From Murimonas intestini (GTDB taxonomy: Bacteria; Bacillota; Clostridia; Lachnospirales; Lachnospiraceae): DNA of 64,000 bases. The notes beneath the pieces are model-generated. The model did not search any database. It saw nothing but the letters and a program-made list of their open reading frames with translations, and was not told where the DNA came from. Location of the stretch: positions 62,001 through 126,000 of the forward strand of contig QGGY01000009.1 of assembly GCA_003148945.1 (NCBI GenBank). Reading direction: 5' to 3'. Each line of letters begins with the position of its first letter. Position 1 is the first letter of the stretch. Below are positions 52,205 through 61,900 of this stretch, one piece after another. Both the position numbers and the translations under genes were made by a program.

Positions 52205-53116
52205 ATGGTAAATATTGAAGTTGCTCATTTGACAAAAGACTATGGACATGGCCGTGGTGTATTCGATGTATCTGCGCATGTGGAAGAAGGAGAGTGTTTT
52301 GGATTTCTTGGGCCAAACGGTGCAGGTAAGAGTACAACGATCAGACATCTGATGGGATTTTCCAAGCCTCAGAACGGAAAAACAGTCATTAATGGGAAGG
52401 ACTGCTGGGAGTATTCGGCAGAGCTTCAGCATGAAGTCGGATATCTGCCCGGAGAAATTGCCCTGCCTGCCGGAATGACAGGCACGCAGTTTTTGGAAAT
52501 GCAGAAGAAAATGAGAGGTGTCACAGATGCCACGTATTTAGAAAAACTGCTGAAAAAGTTTGAACTGGATCCGAATATCGGGCTAAGGCAGATGAGTTTG
52601 GGAACAAAACGTAAATTGGCAGTTGTCACTGCATTTCTGCATGATCCAAAGATACTGATCCTGGATGAACCAACCTCTGGGCTTGATCCTATTATGCAGG
52701 AGATCTTCATTGAATATATTCTTGAAGAAAAGAAAAGAGGAAAAACTATATTTTTATCCTCACATATTTTTCATGAGGTAGATGCTTCATGCGACAGGAT
52801 CGCCATTATCAGGGACGGGAAAATTGTTTCGGAATTTGATCCGGAGGTGTTAAAAAAAGAAAGTGACAAGATATACAGAGTTACATTTCAGGAGAAAAAA
52901 CAGTGGCAGGATTTTACCTCCCACAATTATCATTTTACTTCCATAAATGAAAGAAAGCTGCGTGCCAGGATCCAGCTGAAAAAGAGTGAGATCACACCTT
53001 TCCTGGCAGATATTTCTAAATATCATGTCAGGGATTTTACAGAGTTTCCATTTTCCCTGGAAGATTATTTTATGCAGTTTTATCATGAGGACAAATTATT
53101 TGAGGGGGTGAAATGA
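52205..53116 (+). CDS. ABC exporter ATPase 1
   Basis: 303 residues. Walker A is GPNGAGKST near residue 37; the C-loop position reads RQMSLGTKRK; Walker B is LILDEPTSGLDP with the following switch His in SSHIFHEV. The C-terminal extension is about 80 residues, as in CcmA/NatA-type exporters. The signature motif (SLGTK for LSGGQ) is relaxed, as is common here. The ATG at 52205 has AGGAG 8 nt upstream, but a GTG at 52196 is possible. It overlaps the next gene by 4 nt. Confidence 0.9.
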   Translation: MVNIEVAHLTKDYGHGRGVFDVSAHVEEGECFGFLGPNGAGKSTTIRHLMGFSKPQNGKTVINGKDCWEYSAELQHEVGYLPGEIALPAGMTGTQFLEMQKKMRGVTDATYLEKLLKKFELDPNIGLRQMSLGTKRKLAVVTAFLHDPKILILDEPTSGLDPIMQEIFIEYILEEKKRGKTIFLSSHIFHEVDASCDRIAIIRDGKIVSEFDPEVLKKESDKIYRVTFQEKKQWQDFTSHNYHFTSINERKLRARIQLKKSEITPFLADISKYHVRDFTEFPFSLEDYFMQFYHEDKLFEGVK

Positions 53117-54030
53117 TGAATGATGTGGTAATAGAGACAAAAGGGCTGACAAAAGACTACGGTAAAGGCCGTGGGATCTTTGATTTAGATATTTCGGTTC
53201 ACAGAGGAGAAGTATTTGGTTTTATCGGAACAAACGGTTCAGGCAAGACCACAACGATCCGAAATATGATGGGATTTATCCGTCCTGACAGGGGAAATTC
53301 TGTCATAAACGGCCTTGACTCATGGACCAGGTCTGCAGATATTATGAAAAATGTCAGCTATGTCCCGGGAGAAATCGCTTTTCCGGCGCTGAAAACAGGT
53401 ACAGAATTTTTGAAATCCCAGGCCAGGTATCTTGGTGTTACGGATTTTAAATATATGAATCATATTATCGGACTGCTTCAGCTGGACCCTACGGCAAATT
53501 TAAAAAGGATGAGTAAGGGTATGAAGCAGAAGACAGCCATTGTTGCTGCATTAATGGGAGAGAAAGAGATCCTCGTATTAGATGAGCCCACCACCGGGCT
53601 TGACCCGTTGATGCGTGAGGCATTTTTGGAACTGATACGTGAGGAAAAGCAGAAAGGACATACTATATTTATGTCGAGTCACATTTTTGAGGAAATAGAA
53701 GCTGTATGTGACAGAGTTGCCATGATAAAAAATGGTCATATCATCAATACATCCTCACTGTATGATCTGCGCCATCCGACAACAAAGAACTTTATAATAG
53801 AATTTGAGCATATCCGGCAGCAGCGGCAGTTTGCGGAAAATGCCAGTTTCTCAATTGACGTCACGAAGGAAAATACATGCCGGGTCCAATGCTCTGTGGA
53901 ACAACTGGACGATTTATTCAATGTACTTAAAAACTACTCTATTTCGAATTTACAGGAAATCCATCTTTCACTGCAGCAGCAGTTTATGAGAGCATATAAG
54001 GAGGAAATGACTCAAAATGGAAACAAATAA
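53113..54030 (+). CDS. ABC exporter ATPase 2
   Basis: 305 residues, a paralogue of the preceding ATPase with intact motifs. Walker A is GTNGSGKTT, the signature region KRMSKGMKQK, Walker B VLDEPTTGLDP, and switch SSHIFEE. The two differ most at the C-terminus. Two different nucleotide-binding subunits with a single permease gene suggest a heterodimeric ATPase pair. It overlaps both neighbours (4 and 14 nt). Confidence 0.9.
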   Translation: MMNDVVIETKGLTKDYGKGRGIFDLDISVHRGEVFGFIGTNGSGKTTTIRNMMGFIRPDRGNSVINGLDSWTRSADIMKNVSYVPGEIAFPALKTGTEFLKSQARYLGVTDFKYMNHIIGLLQLDPTANLKRMSKGMKQKTAIVAALMGEKEILVLDEPTTGLDPLMREAFLELIREEKQKGHTIFMSSHIFEEIEAVCDRVAMIKNGHIINTSSLYDLRHPTTKNFIIEFEHIRQQRQFAENASFSIDVTKENTCRVQCSVEQLDDLFNVLKNYSISNLQEIHLSLQQQFMRAYKEEMTQNGNK

Positions 54031-55210
54031 AAAAACAGCCAGATTTTTTTCAAAGCCTTTGATGGGGCAGACTATCAAAGCTAACTGGACATTATGCCTT
54101 GCAATCTTGTTCATCATGATACTCCTGGGAAATGTAATGAATTATGCCATGAGTATGATGGCGACAGAAAAATCTGATGCCGATGTGACAGAGTATCAGG
54201 AAAGCTTCTATACTTATCTGGGAGCGCTGGCTACCTATAACACAATGGCACAGCAGGACTTATCCTATGATGATTTTTCAGGCGGGGAAAACAAAGAGGC
54301 CTATGAGACAGCCTTTGGAATGCTGAATGCACAGGCAGGTATGGACCTCAGCACAGAAGGTTTTCAGGAAGCAATTGACGGATTGGCCCAGTCTGATATC
54401 AGCCTTAATAAATATGTGAAACAATTTGAATATGTATATGCTTTGAATCAGTCAGAGGGCGTATTTGATAAAGAAGAGCTTACCATTTCGGAAATGCTTA
54501 CAAATACGCTGGATATGATGGGAGTTTCATCAGATATGGTTGAGAAGATGAGCGAAATGAATCCTGCATCAATGATGAATCAAATGTACTATACAGCCAT
54601 GGGCCTTCTGCCTATTTTTATTCTTATTGTTATACTGTCTAATTCTCTGATCGCAAGTCAGGTTGACCGCGGCTCCATGGCGTATGTACTGTCTACACCC
54701 ACAAAGCGTTCGGCAGTAGCCATCACACAGATGGTATTTATGCTTATTGTGCCGTTTTTGATGATTGCCGTTGTGTGTGCCACCAGGATAGGAACTACTT
54801 TTATGTTTTACGACGAAGTAAACGTGCCGGGAATACTTGCCCTGTTCGGCGGAATGTATATTCTTGTCGAAGCAGTATGCGCACTGTGCTATATGGGAAG
54901 CTGCCTGTTCTCGCAGAGCAAAAAATCCATGGCTTTTGGCGGCGGGCTTGCAGTCTGGTTTTTCCTTGCATCCATGATCGGCATGTTTGGATCAGAGAAT
55001 ATGGTCAATACGGGGATGGGTGTGGAAGAACTGCAGATATTTAACAAACTGACACTGGTGGGACTGTATGATGTAGATTCCCTGGCAACAGTTGGAACCG
55101 GCAGTGTGGACACCGCCTTTGTATGGAAGCTTTTAGTTTTAGTTGCTGTAGCCATTGTCTGCTATACAATTGGTGCGGTCAGGTTTTCAAAAAAGGATCT
55201 GCCGCTGTAA
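54017..55210 (+). CDS. ABC-2-type exporter permease
   Basis: 397 residues. Helix 1 near 25-50, then an extracytoplasmic region of about 130 residues, then about five more helices in the C-terminal half (LLPIFILIVILSNSLIAS, VFMLIVPFLMIAVVCA and others), ending VRFSKKDLPL. This is the ABC2_membrane-type layout. It is the only permease of the operon, so it probably homodimerises or forms the whole channel. It overlaps ATPase 2 by 14 nt. A drug or peptide exporter is the best guess from the TetR context. Confidence 0.87.
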   Translation: METNKKTARFFSKPLMGQTIKANWTLCLAILFIMILLGNVMNYAMSMMATEKSDADVTEYQESFYTYLGALATYNTMAQQDLSYDDFSGGENKEAYETAFGMLNAQAGMDLSTEGFQEAIDGLAQSDISLNKYVKQFEYVYALNQSEGVFDKEELTISEMLTNTLDMMGVSSDMVEKMSEMNPASMMNQMYYTAMGLLPIFILIVILSNSLIASQVDRGSMAYVLSTPTKRSAVAITQMVFMLIVPFLMIAVVCATRIGTTFMFYDEVNVPGILALFGGMYILVEAVCALCYMGSCLFSQSKKSMAFGGGLAVWFFLASMIGMFGSENMVNTGMGVEELQIFNKLTLVGLYDVDSLATVGTGSVDTAFVWKLLVLVAVAIVCYTIGAVRFSKKDLPL

Positions 55211-55262
55211 AATAATGGTTCACTAGACAAAGAGCCTCCAGTGTATAAAATTTTTACAATTC

Positions 55263-55296
55263 ACCTGCCATGCCGAAACTTCAGGCATGGCAGGTT
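55263..55296 (+). terminator. Terminator of the ABC exporter operon
   Basis: ACCTGCCATGCC-GAAACTTCA-GGCATGGCAGGT, a 12-bp perfect stem, ending in a short T run. It lies between the permease and the oleate hydratase gene. Confidence 0.75.
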
Positions 55297-55397
55297 TGGT
55301 GTCTATGGCAGATGTACCCCTTCAGTTATATAATGAAGACAGTCAAAAAGAAATCAAATATTTCACATAGCAAAGAGAACTGAAAGGGGAATTCTAT

Positions 55398-57173
55398 ATG
55401 TATTATTCAAAAGGAAATTATGAAGCATTTGCACGTCCGGAAAAACCAAAGGATGTGGACAGAAAATCAGCGTATCTTGTGGGCAGCGGTCTGGCTTCCC
55501 TGGCAGCAGCCTGCTTTCTTGTACGTGACGGACAGATGAAGGGGGAGCACATCCATATCCTGGAGCAGCTGAAGGTACCGGGAGGCTCCTGTGACGGTAT
55601 CGACGATCCCACAAGAGGATATGTAATGAGGGGCGGCAGAGAGATGGAAGACCATTTTGAATGCCTTTGGGATCTGTTCCGCTCAATTCCATCCATTGAG
55701 ACAGAAGGAGTCAGTGTACTTGATGAGTATTACTGGCTGAATAAGCATGACCCAAACTCATCCCTCTGCCGCGCCACACTTAACAGGGGACAGGATGCCC
55801 ATACTGACAATAAATTTGAATTATCTGATAAAGCAGCTATGGAGATCATGACTCTCTTCTTCACACCGGATGAGCAGCTGTATGATAAGACGATCGATGA
55901 CGTGTTTGATGAAGAGTTCTATAAATCAAATTTCTGGCTTTACTGGCAGACGATGTTTGCTTTTGAGACATGGCACTCAGCATTGGAGATGAAGCTGTAT
56001 ATACAGAGGTTTGTTCACCACATTGGAGGTCTGCCGGATTTCTCGGCGCTGAAGTTTACAAAATACAATCAGTATGAGTCTCTGATCCTTCCTATGGTCA
56101 GATATCTGGAAGGCCACGGCGTCAGATTTGAATATGACACAAAAGTGACGAATGTGCAGTTTGAGAATGATAATGGCAAAAAAATTGCAAAGCAGATAAT
56201 TTATGTGAGGGACGGCAGGGAAGACAGTATTGACCTGATCGAGGATGATCTTGTATTTGTGACAAACGGATGCTGTACAGACAGCTCTGCCTACGGTGAC
56301 CAGAACCATGCGCCTGAATTGAAAGTAAAGGATGGTGAGGGGGACTGCTGGGAATTGTGGCGCAATATAGCAGCACAGGACCCGTCTTTTGGGCATCCTG
56401 AGAAATTCTGTTCCGACATTGGAAAGAGTAATTGGGAATCCGCGACTATCACTACTCTTGACAACAGGATTCCTCCGTATATTGAGAAGATCTGCAGGAG
56501 AGATCCATTCTCCGGCAACGTGGTTACAGGAGGAATTGTCACTGTAAAGGATTCAGGATGGTATATGAGCTGGACCTTAAACCGCCAGCAGCAGTTTAAA
56601 GCACAGCCCAAGGACCAGCTCTGTGTCTGGGTCTATGGATTGTATACAGACAGGCCGGGAGATTATATCAAGAAGCCTATGAAGGAGTGTACAGGTAAAG
56701 AGATCACAGAGGAATGGCTGTATCATATCGGAGTGCCGGAGGAAGAGATAGAAGAGCTGGCAGAGAAATCTGCAGTCTGTGTACCTGTAATGATGCCTTA
56801 TATCACTGCTTTCTTCATGCCCAGAAGGAAAGGGGACCGTCCTGATGTAGTGCCGGAGGGCTGTGTGAACTTTGCATTCCTGGGACAGTTTGCAGAGACG
56901 CCGAGAGATACTATCTTTACTACAGAGTATTCAGTGAGGACAGCTATGGAAGCAGTATACACACTGCTGGATATTGACAGAGGAGTTCCGGAAGTCTGGG
57001 GAAGCGCTTACGATGTGCGGTGTCTGCTGGATGCCACATCTAAGATGATGGATGGAAAGAAGATCACAGATATCAAGCTGCCTTTTATTGCGGAGCTGGT
57101 GGAGAAGAAGGCGATCAAGAGGGCTTCAGGAACTATAATAGGAGAGCTTCTGCAGAGGTATCACCTGATTTAA
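55398..57173 (+). CDS. ohyA: Oleate hydratase (FAD-dependent)
   Basis: 591 residues, normal for the family. The FAD loop is [16 protein letters not shown] near residue 26, the conserved [13 protein letters not shown] carries the catalytic Glu, and KYNQYESL the catalytic Tyr. Later [24 protein letters not shown] is a strong family marker. It adds water to the cis-9 double bond of oleate and linoleate, giving 10-hydroxy fatty acids, a common way for gut bacteria to detoxify unsaturated fatty acids. AGGGGAATTCT precedes the ATG. Monocistronic, closed by a clear terminator. Confidence 0.96.
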   Translation: MYYSKGNYEAFARPEKPKDVDRKSAYLVGSGLASLAAACFLVRDGQMKGEHIHILEQLKVPGGSCDGIDDPTRGYVMRGGREMEDHFECLWDLFRSIPSIETEGVSVLDEYYWLNKHDPNSSLCRATLNRGQDAHTDNKFELSDKAAMEIMTLFFTPDEQLYDKTIDDVFDEEFYKSNFWLYWQTMFAFETWHSALEMKLYIQRFVHHIGGLPDFSALKFTKYNQYESLILPMVRYLEGHGVRFEYDTKVTNVQFENDNGKKIAKQIIYVRDGREDSIDLIEDDLVFVTNGCCTDSSAYGDQNHAPELKVKDGEGDCWELWRNIAAQDPSFGHPEKFCSDIGKSNWESATITTLDNRIPPYIEKICRRDPFSGNVVTGGIVTVKDSGWYMSWTLNRQQQFKAQPKDQLCVWVYGLYTDRPGDYIKKPMKECTGKEITEEWLYHIGVPEEEIEELAEKSAVCVPVMMPYITAFFMPRRKGDRPDVVPEGCVNFAFLGQFAETPRDTIFTTEYSVRTAMEAVYTLLDIDRGVPEVWGSAYDVRCLLDATSKMMDGKKITDIKLPFIAELVEKKAIKRASGTIIGELLQRYHLI

Positions 57174-57195
57174 AGAATCTATGTCACAGGGAACG

Positions 57196-57229
57196 GCAGC
57201 GTACATTTGAAAAAATGTACGCTGCTTTT
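57196..57229 (+). terminator. Intrinsic terminator of oleate hydratase
   Basis: GCAGCGTACATTT-GAAA-AAATGTACGCTGC-TTTT: 13-bp perfect stem, GAAA tetraloop and T-run, 22 nt after the stop codon. Confidence 0.9.
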
Positions 57230-57287
57230 AGTGTTTATTATGGAAATAAATTCCAATCGAAATGCCTGTTGAGACTGTGAAAAAAGA

Positions 57288-57316
57288 ATGACTTTTTCTA
57301 CGGAAGCATGTATAAT
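57288..57316 (+). promoter_or_regulatory. Candidate promoter of the EIIC-EAL gene
   Basis: ATGACT, 17-nt spacer, TATAAT, about 75 nt upstream of the start codon. The -10 is perfect and the -35 weak. Confidence 0.45.
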
Positions 57317-57389
57317 AATTCCAGTATGTGTTTAGTTACAGTGCAGATATAAAGAGCAAAATCACAAGGTTTTGAGCAAAGGAGACAAT

Positions 57390-59483
57390 ATGCAGCAGGG
57401 ACACAGCAAGGTGAAATTTCGGTATTCAATATACGCTCTCTCTATACGTCATGGACTTACCCTGGCCATTCCGTTTATAACAGTCGGGGCTTTTGCCCTG
57501 CTTCTCAATAATTTTCCGCTTACGGCCTACCAGGAGTTTCTGGCGTCCTTTTTAAACGGGGCGCTTTCAGCAATACTGACAGTCATCTATGAGGTGACAC
57601 TGGGATCTCTGGCATTTGTGCTTCTTATTACTATAAGTCTGTCCTATGGAAAGCTGAGCAGTGTTGATGAGGTGATGTTTTATCCTCTTATGGCAGGTGC
57701 TTCTTACCTGGCATTCTGCGGCGGGATTAAACAGCAGGGGGAATATATCTTCGGGGCGGAGTGGGTCTTTACAGCCATGTGTATAACTCTGCTGTCATGT
57801 GTGCTGTTCAGAAAAGGCATAAAGCTGTGCAGCAGATTTCGGAGGCTTCATACGATTGGTGCAGAATATTTATTTAACCAGTCTATACTGAGTATAATAC
57901 CGGCCATAGTTATTGTGACAGCCTTTGCTGCTCTGGGCTATACACTCAGGGCTGTGTGGGGAGACAGCAATATTACGAATTTTGGCTCTTACCTGTTTCT
58001 TAGGATCTTCAGCGGTATTGGCGGAAACCTTCCGGGAATCCTGTTGTATGTACTCTTATCACATTTTTTGTGGTTCGCGGGCATTCACGGTACAAATACC
58101 CTGGAGGCTGTGTCCCAGAGGCTTTTCGAACAGGGAGTGGACGTGAACCAGGCCCTGGTGGCTGCCGGACAGGCGCCCACCCAGATCTATTCAAAGACTT
58201 TTTTGGATACATTTGTCTTTCTGGGAGGCTGCGGCTGCGCTTTAAGCCTTGTGCTGGCCTTATGTTTTTGCGCACGCAAGAGTCATAACAGAAAGCTGGC
58301 CAGAGTAGCCCTCCCTTCGGCCCTCTTTAATATCAGTGAGATTGCAGTGTTTGGCCTGCCGGTCATTTTCAACACCACGATGCTGATACCGTTTGTGGCG
58401 GTCCCTCTTGTTATGACTCTTACGAGTACCCTTGCCATGGAACTGGGGCTGGTGCCTCTTGTGACAAAGTCTGTAGGGTGGACTGTCCCTGTACTTGCCA
58501 GCGGTTATCAGGCCACAGGTTCTGTGGCAGGCAGTATTCTGCAGCTTGTAAATGTATTTATCGGTATGCTGATCTATATACCCTTTGTCAGACGAAGTGA
58601 AGAGCAGCAGTCAGAAGAATTCTGCAGTGCGGTTAGGCAGATGGAGACAGATATGGCGGCAGCGGAGATAAGAGGCATCACGCCCAGATTCCTGGATAAC
58701 AGCTATCCATGTCAGTCTTATGCACAGACTTTGAGTATGGATCTGAAAATCGCAATCTCCAGAAACCAGCTGCAATTGTATTATCAGCCTCAGGTGTCGG
58801 AGGGGAATCAGCTGCACGGTGTGGAGGCGCTTCTGAGATGGAAGCATCCTGTAGTGGGATTCATTGCCCCGCCTGTAGTTGTCAATCTGGCTCAGGAGAG
58901 CCAGGTCATGAATGAGATGACGTATTATGTGCTGAGGATGGCTTGCCGGGATGCGCAGGAGCTGGACAGAAACGTCCGATATCCTGTATATATGGCAGTC
59001 AATATATCTCCCAGGCAGCTGGAAGAGGAGGATTTTTCAGAGACAGTGCTGGAGATACTCAAAGAATATCAGATGGGGAAGGTGCATCTTGTGCTGGAGG
59101 TTACAGAACGCTCAGTGCTGGAGACATCTGACAGGCTGATGGAGAGGATTAACAGGCTGCGGAAAGCAGGGGTGGAATTCAGCATGGACGATTTTGGAAT
59201 GGGGCATGGCTCCATGGTCCGTCTCCAGGAGAATCTGTTTGATGAGGTGAAGTTAGACGGAAATCTTGTCACCCAGCTCATGGACAATGAGCGCTCAAGG
59301 GACATTGTCTCAGGCATCATGCAGATGTCCTCCAGCCTCCGTTTTCGTGTAGTGGCAGAATTCGTGGAGAATGAAGAACAAAAGCAGATGCTGGAAAGCC
59401 TGGGATGTACAATATACCAGGGATATTATTTTGGCAGGCCGGTGGAACTGGATGTTTTGCTGGAAGGAATCCAGGCAGGCTGA
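57390..59483 (+). CDS. PTS EIIC domain fused to an EAL phosphodiesterase
   Basis: 697 residues. Residues 1 to about 405 are a lactose/cellobiose-type EIIC membrane domain (about ten helices, WFAGIHGTNTLEAV and FNISEIAVFGLPVIFN). The C-terminal EAL domain starts near 460 with LQLYYQPQVSEG and is intact: GVEALLRWKHP, VNISPRQL, EVTERS, DDFGMGHGS, VKLDGNL, VAEFVEN, QGYYFGRP. No EIIA, EIIB or GGDEF domain is present and no PTS partner is adjacent. It therefore looks like a sugar sensor, or transporter, controlling c-di-GMP breakdown. Start at 57390 is backed by AAAGGAGACAAT. Confidence 0.9.
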   Translation: MQQGHSKVKFRYSIYALSIRHGLTLAIPFITVGAFALLLNNFPLTAYQEFLASFLNGALSAILTVIYEVTLGSLAFVLLITISLSYGKLSSVDEVMFYPLMAGASYLAFCGGIKQQGEYIFGAEWVFTAMCITLLSCVLFRKGIKLCSRFRRLHTIGAEYLFNQSILSIIPAIVIVTAFAALGYTLRAVWGDSNITNFGSYLFLRIFSGIGGNLPGILLYVLLSHFLWFAGIHGTNTLEAVSQRLFEQGVDVNQALVAAGQAPTQIYSKTFLDTFVFLGGCGCALSLVLALCFCARKSHNRKLARVALPSALFNISEIAVFGLPVIFNTTMLIPFVAVPLVMTLTSTLAMELGLVPLVTKSVGWTVPVLASGYQATGSVAGSILQLVNVFIGMLIYIPFVRRSEEQQSEEFCSAVRQMETDMAAAEIRGITPRFLDNSYPCQSYAQTLSMDLKIAISRNQLQLYYQPQVSEGNQLHGVEALLRWKHPVVGFIAPPVVVNLAQESQVMNEMTYYVLRMACRDAQELDRNVRYPVYMAVNISPRQLEEEDFSETVLEILKEYQMGKVHLVLEVTERSVLETSDRLMERINRLRKAGVEFSMDDFGMGHGSMVRLQENLFDEVKLDGNLVTQLMDNERSRDIVSGIMQMSSSLRFRVVAEFVENEEQKQMLESLGCTIYQGYYFGRPVELDVLLEGIQAG

Positions 59484-59501
59484 CCTGCCGGGGCAGGTCA
59501 G
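59480..59501. terminator. Bidirectional hairpin, EIIC-EAL/NiaR-like
   Basis: CTGACCTGCC-GG-GGCAGGTCAG, perfect 10-bp arms that include the EIIC-EAL stop codon and end next to the convergent NiaR-like stop. Confidence 0.65.
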
Positions 59502-59502
59502 T

Positions 59503-59703
59503 TTACGTGGAGACAGGCCGAAGTATCAGATATCCGGTCGTAGTGGAGAGGATTTCTTTGCCTGAGGCGCGCAGCAGTGCAATATCCTGGACTATGACCT
59601 GCCGGCTGACTCCGAAGTGACCTGCCAGTTCGCGGCCGGTAACAGGAACACCGCTCTTTGATAAAAGTGTCATGATCTGTTCTCTTCTTTGTGATCCTTG
59701 CAT
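59503..59703 (-). CDS. HTH-only remnant of a NiaR-type NAD-biosynthesis regulator
   Basis: 66 residues covering only the helix-turn-helix: RREQIMTLLSKSGVPVTGRE, HFGVSRQVIVQDIALLRASG and TTTGYLILRP. This matches the N-terminus of NiaR, which is normally about 170 residues with a C-terminal 3H niacin-binding domain; that domain is missing here. The stop comes straight after the HTH and the next gene starts 20 nt on. It is last in the nadA-nadB-nadC operon, where NiaR is commonly found. It may be a decayed gene or a ligand-free mini-regulator. ATG at 59703 has TGGAG upstream. Confidence 0.75.
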   Translation of the reverse strand: MQGSQRREQIMTLLSKSGVPVTGRELAGHFGVSRQVIVQDIALLRASGKEILSTTTGYLILRPVST

Positions 59704-59716
59704 GAACACTCCATTT

Positions 59717-60556
59717 CTACTCCAGGGGAGCCAGGTTCTTTAATGAGATGTCCATGATAGGCGCCGAATGTGTCAGGGCGCCGCAGGAGACATAGTCCAC
59801 GCCTATTTCAGAAATTTCCTTTAAACGTTCTTTTGTCACATTTCCTGAGCATTCTGTCTCGGCTCTGCCGGCAGCCATTTCCACAGCTTTTTTCATGGTT
59901 TCATTGTCCATATTGTCCAGCATGATAATGTCAGCGCCCGCATCCAGCGCCTCCTGAAGCATAGCAAGGTCTTCGACCTCAACTTCTATTTTTCTCACGA
60001 ACGGGGCATATTCTTTTGCAAGAGCTACAGCTTTTGTGATACTTCCGGCAGCGCCAATATGGTTATCTTTTATCAGTATGCCGTCTGAGAGGTTATAGCG
60101 GTGGTTATGGCCGCCGCCTATCTTGACAGCGTATTTTTCAAATGGCCGCATATTTGGCGTGGTTTTCCTGGTGTCAAGAAGTTTGGTGCTGCAGCCGGAG
60201 AGTTCAGCTGCCAGAGAATTCGTGAAGGTAGCGATGCCGCTCATTCTCTGGAGATAGTTCAGGGCTGTCCGTTCACCTGACAGGAGAGCGCGGATGTCCC
60301 CTGTGAGTATTCCCATGAGCTGGCCTTTTTTGACTTCATCTCCGTCATTTAAGCTTGTCTCGAAACGGAAGGTATCATCCAGAAGCTCGAAGACTCTTGA
60401 AAATACAGAGAGGCCGCAGATGATCCCGTCTTCCTTGCAGATAAGTTCTGCACGTCCTTTTTTGCTCACAGGCATGACTGCGTTTGTAGTCACGTCCTCG
60501 CTTGTGATATCCTCCTCAAGAGCGTTTAAAATGTATCTGTCTATATTAATTTTCAT
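59717..60556 (-). CDS. nadC: Nicotinate-nucleotide pyrophosphorylase (carboxylating)
   Basis: 279 residues. NINDRYILNALEEDI-like N-terminus (KINIDRYILNALEEDITSED), substrate residues in RKTTPNMRPFEKYAVKIGGG and HNHRYNLSDGILIKDNHI, and late GVDYVSCGALTHSAPIMDIS are diagnostic. It converts quinolinate and PRPP to nicotinate mononucleotide and CO2. Start at 60556 overlaps the nadB stop by 11 nt; longer in-frame starts would intrude deeper into nadB. Third gene of the de novo NAD operon. Confidence 0.95.
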   Translation of the reverse strand: MKINIDRYILNALEEDITSEDVTTNAVMPVSKKGRAELICKEDGIICGLSVFSRVFELLDDTFRFETSLNDGDEVKKGQLMGILTGDIRALLSGERTALNYLQRMSGIATFTNSLAAELSGCSTKLLDTRKTTPNMRPFEKYAVKIGGGHNHRYNLSDGILIKDNHIGAAGSITKAVALAKEYAPFVRKIEVEVEDLAMLQEALDAGADIIMLDNMDNETMKKAVEMAAGRAETECSGNVTKERLKEISEIGVDYVSCGALTHSAPIMDISLKNLAPLE

Positions 60557-61871
60557 TGTTACACCACTTATCATAAAATTGTCCATCCCTTCTTTTAATT
60601 TCATTTAAAATTATTCTGCTAAACTCAGCCTGCTGCTGTTTGTAGGAGACAGCAGCGTCTTTTATGCGGCTGTCTGTGATCAGGGGTATCTGGTCCAGAC
60701 TGTCACTGATGACTCCCGCAGCCCTTTTTGCAAAGACAAGGCTTTCCAGGAGAGAATTGCTGGCCAGGCGGTTTGCGCCGTGGACGCCGTTGCAGGCAGT
60801 CTCACCAACTGCAAACAGGTTTGACATGGAGGTACGTCCCTCTGTATCAGCTTTTATGCCGCCCATGAGGTAATGCTGGGCCGGAGTCACGGGTATCATG
60901 TCATGTGAAAGGTCATAGCCTTCTTTAAGACAGCGCTCATAAATATTTGGAAAGCGGAATTTTATCTCATCCTCAGGCATATGTGTGAGGGAGAGATATA
61001 CGTATTTACTTTGATACTTCTCCATTTCCTTTTTGATGGCATCAGTAACTACATCTCTGGGAAGCAGCTCATCCACAAAGCGTTCTCCTTCAGGATTTAA
61101 CAGCACGGCGCCTTCTCCACGGACAGACTCGGAAATAAGGAACCTGCGTCCCTTTTTCCGGGAGTAGAGGGTTGTGGGATGAATCTGGATATAATTAATG
61201 TTTTCAAGTTCAATCCCATGCTTCAGGGCCAGGGCAAAGCTGTCGCCCGTGATGTGGCGGAAATTTGTAGAGCTCTCGAAAAGGCCGCCAATACCGCCTG
61301 TGGCCAGGACAGTGACCTTTGAAAAGACAGGTACAGACTGTCCTGAGGGCAGCTCCAGGATAATTCCATGGCAGCAGTTGCCGGCCTCTATGAGGTCTGT
61401 CATTACGGCATGTTCCAGCACAGTGACATTGGGTCGGTTTCTTATCTGAGAGATCAGCTTGCTGGTGATCTCTCTGCCGGTCACATCTTTGTGGTGAAGG
61501 ATACGGAAGGTGGAATGGGCCCCCTCTCTTGTGAAAGAAAGCTTTCCGTCAGGCTCCTTGTCAAAATCTACTCCAAGAGAAATCAATTCTTTGATGATCT
61601 CATTGGAGCTGCGGATCATGATGCGGACGGATTCCCTGTTATTTTCATAGCGTCCCGCCCTCATAGTGTCCTCAAAGTAGCTTTCATAATCCTGCTCCCC
61701 TTTCAGGACGCAGATGCCTCCCTGTGCCAGATAAGAATCACTGTTTTCCACATCATCCTTTGTGACCATAAGGATCCGCATATCCGGGGGAAGGCAGCAG
61801 GCAGTAAAAAGTCCTGCAGCTCCTGTGCCGACTACGATGGCATCATATGCCTGTTCCAGTTTGTTATTCAT
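60546..61871 (-). CDS. nadB: L-aspartate oxidase
   Basis: 441 residues. FAD loop AIVVGTGAAGLFTACCL, ATGGIGGLFESSTNFRHITG, SVRGEGAVLLNPEGERF and VGETACNGVHGANRLASNS are typical of NadB/SdhA flavoproteins. It oxidises L-aspartate to iminoaspartate for NadA. It is about 100 residues shorter than E. coli NadB: most of the C-terminal helical domain is reduced, a variant common in Clostridia. Gap to nadA is 29 nt; it is coupled to nadC by overlap. Confidence 0.95.
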   Translation of the reverse strand: MNNKLEQAYDAIVVGTGAAGLFTACCLPPDMRILMVTKDDVENSDSYLAQGGICVLKGEQDYESYFEDTMRAGRYENNRESVRIMIRSSNEIIKELISLGVDFDKEPDGKLSFTREGAHSTFRILHHKDVTGREITSKLISQIRNRPNVTVLEHAVMTDLIEAGNCCHGIILELPSGQSVPVFSKVTVLATGGIGGLFESSTNFRHITGDSFALALKHGIELENINYIQIHPTTLYSRKKGRRFLISESVRGEGAVLLNPEGERFVDELLPRDVVTDAIKKEMEKYQSKYVYLSLTHMPEDEIKFRFPNIYERCLKEGYDLSHDMIPVTPAQHYLMGGIKADTEGRTSMSNLFAVGETACNGVHGANRLASNSLLESLVFAKRAAGVISDSLDQIPLITDSRIKDAAVSYKQQQAEFSRIILNEIKRRDGQFYDKWCNNEN

Positions 61872-61900
61872 AATTATTCACTCCCTTTTACGGGCGCCGG

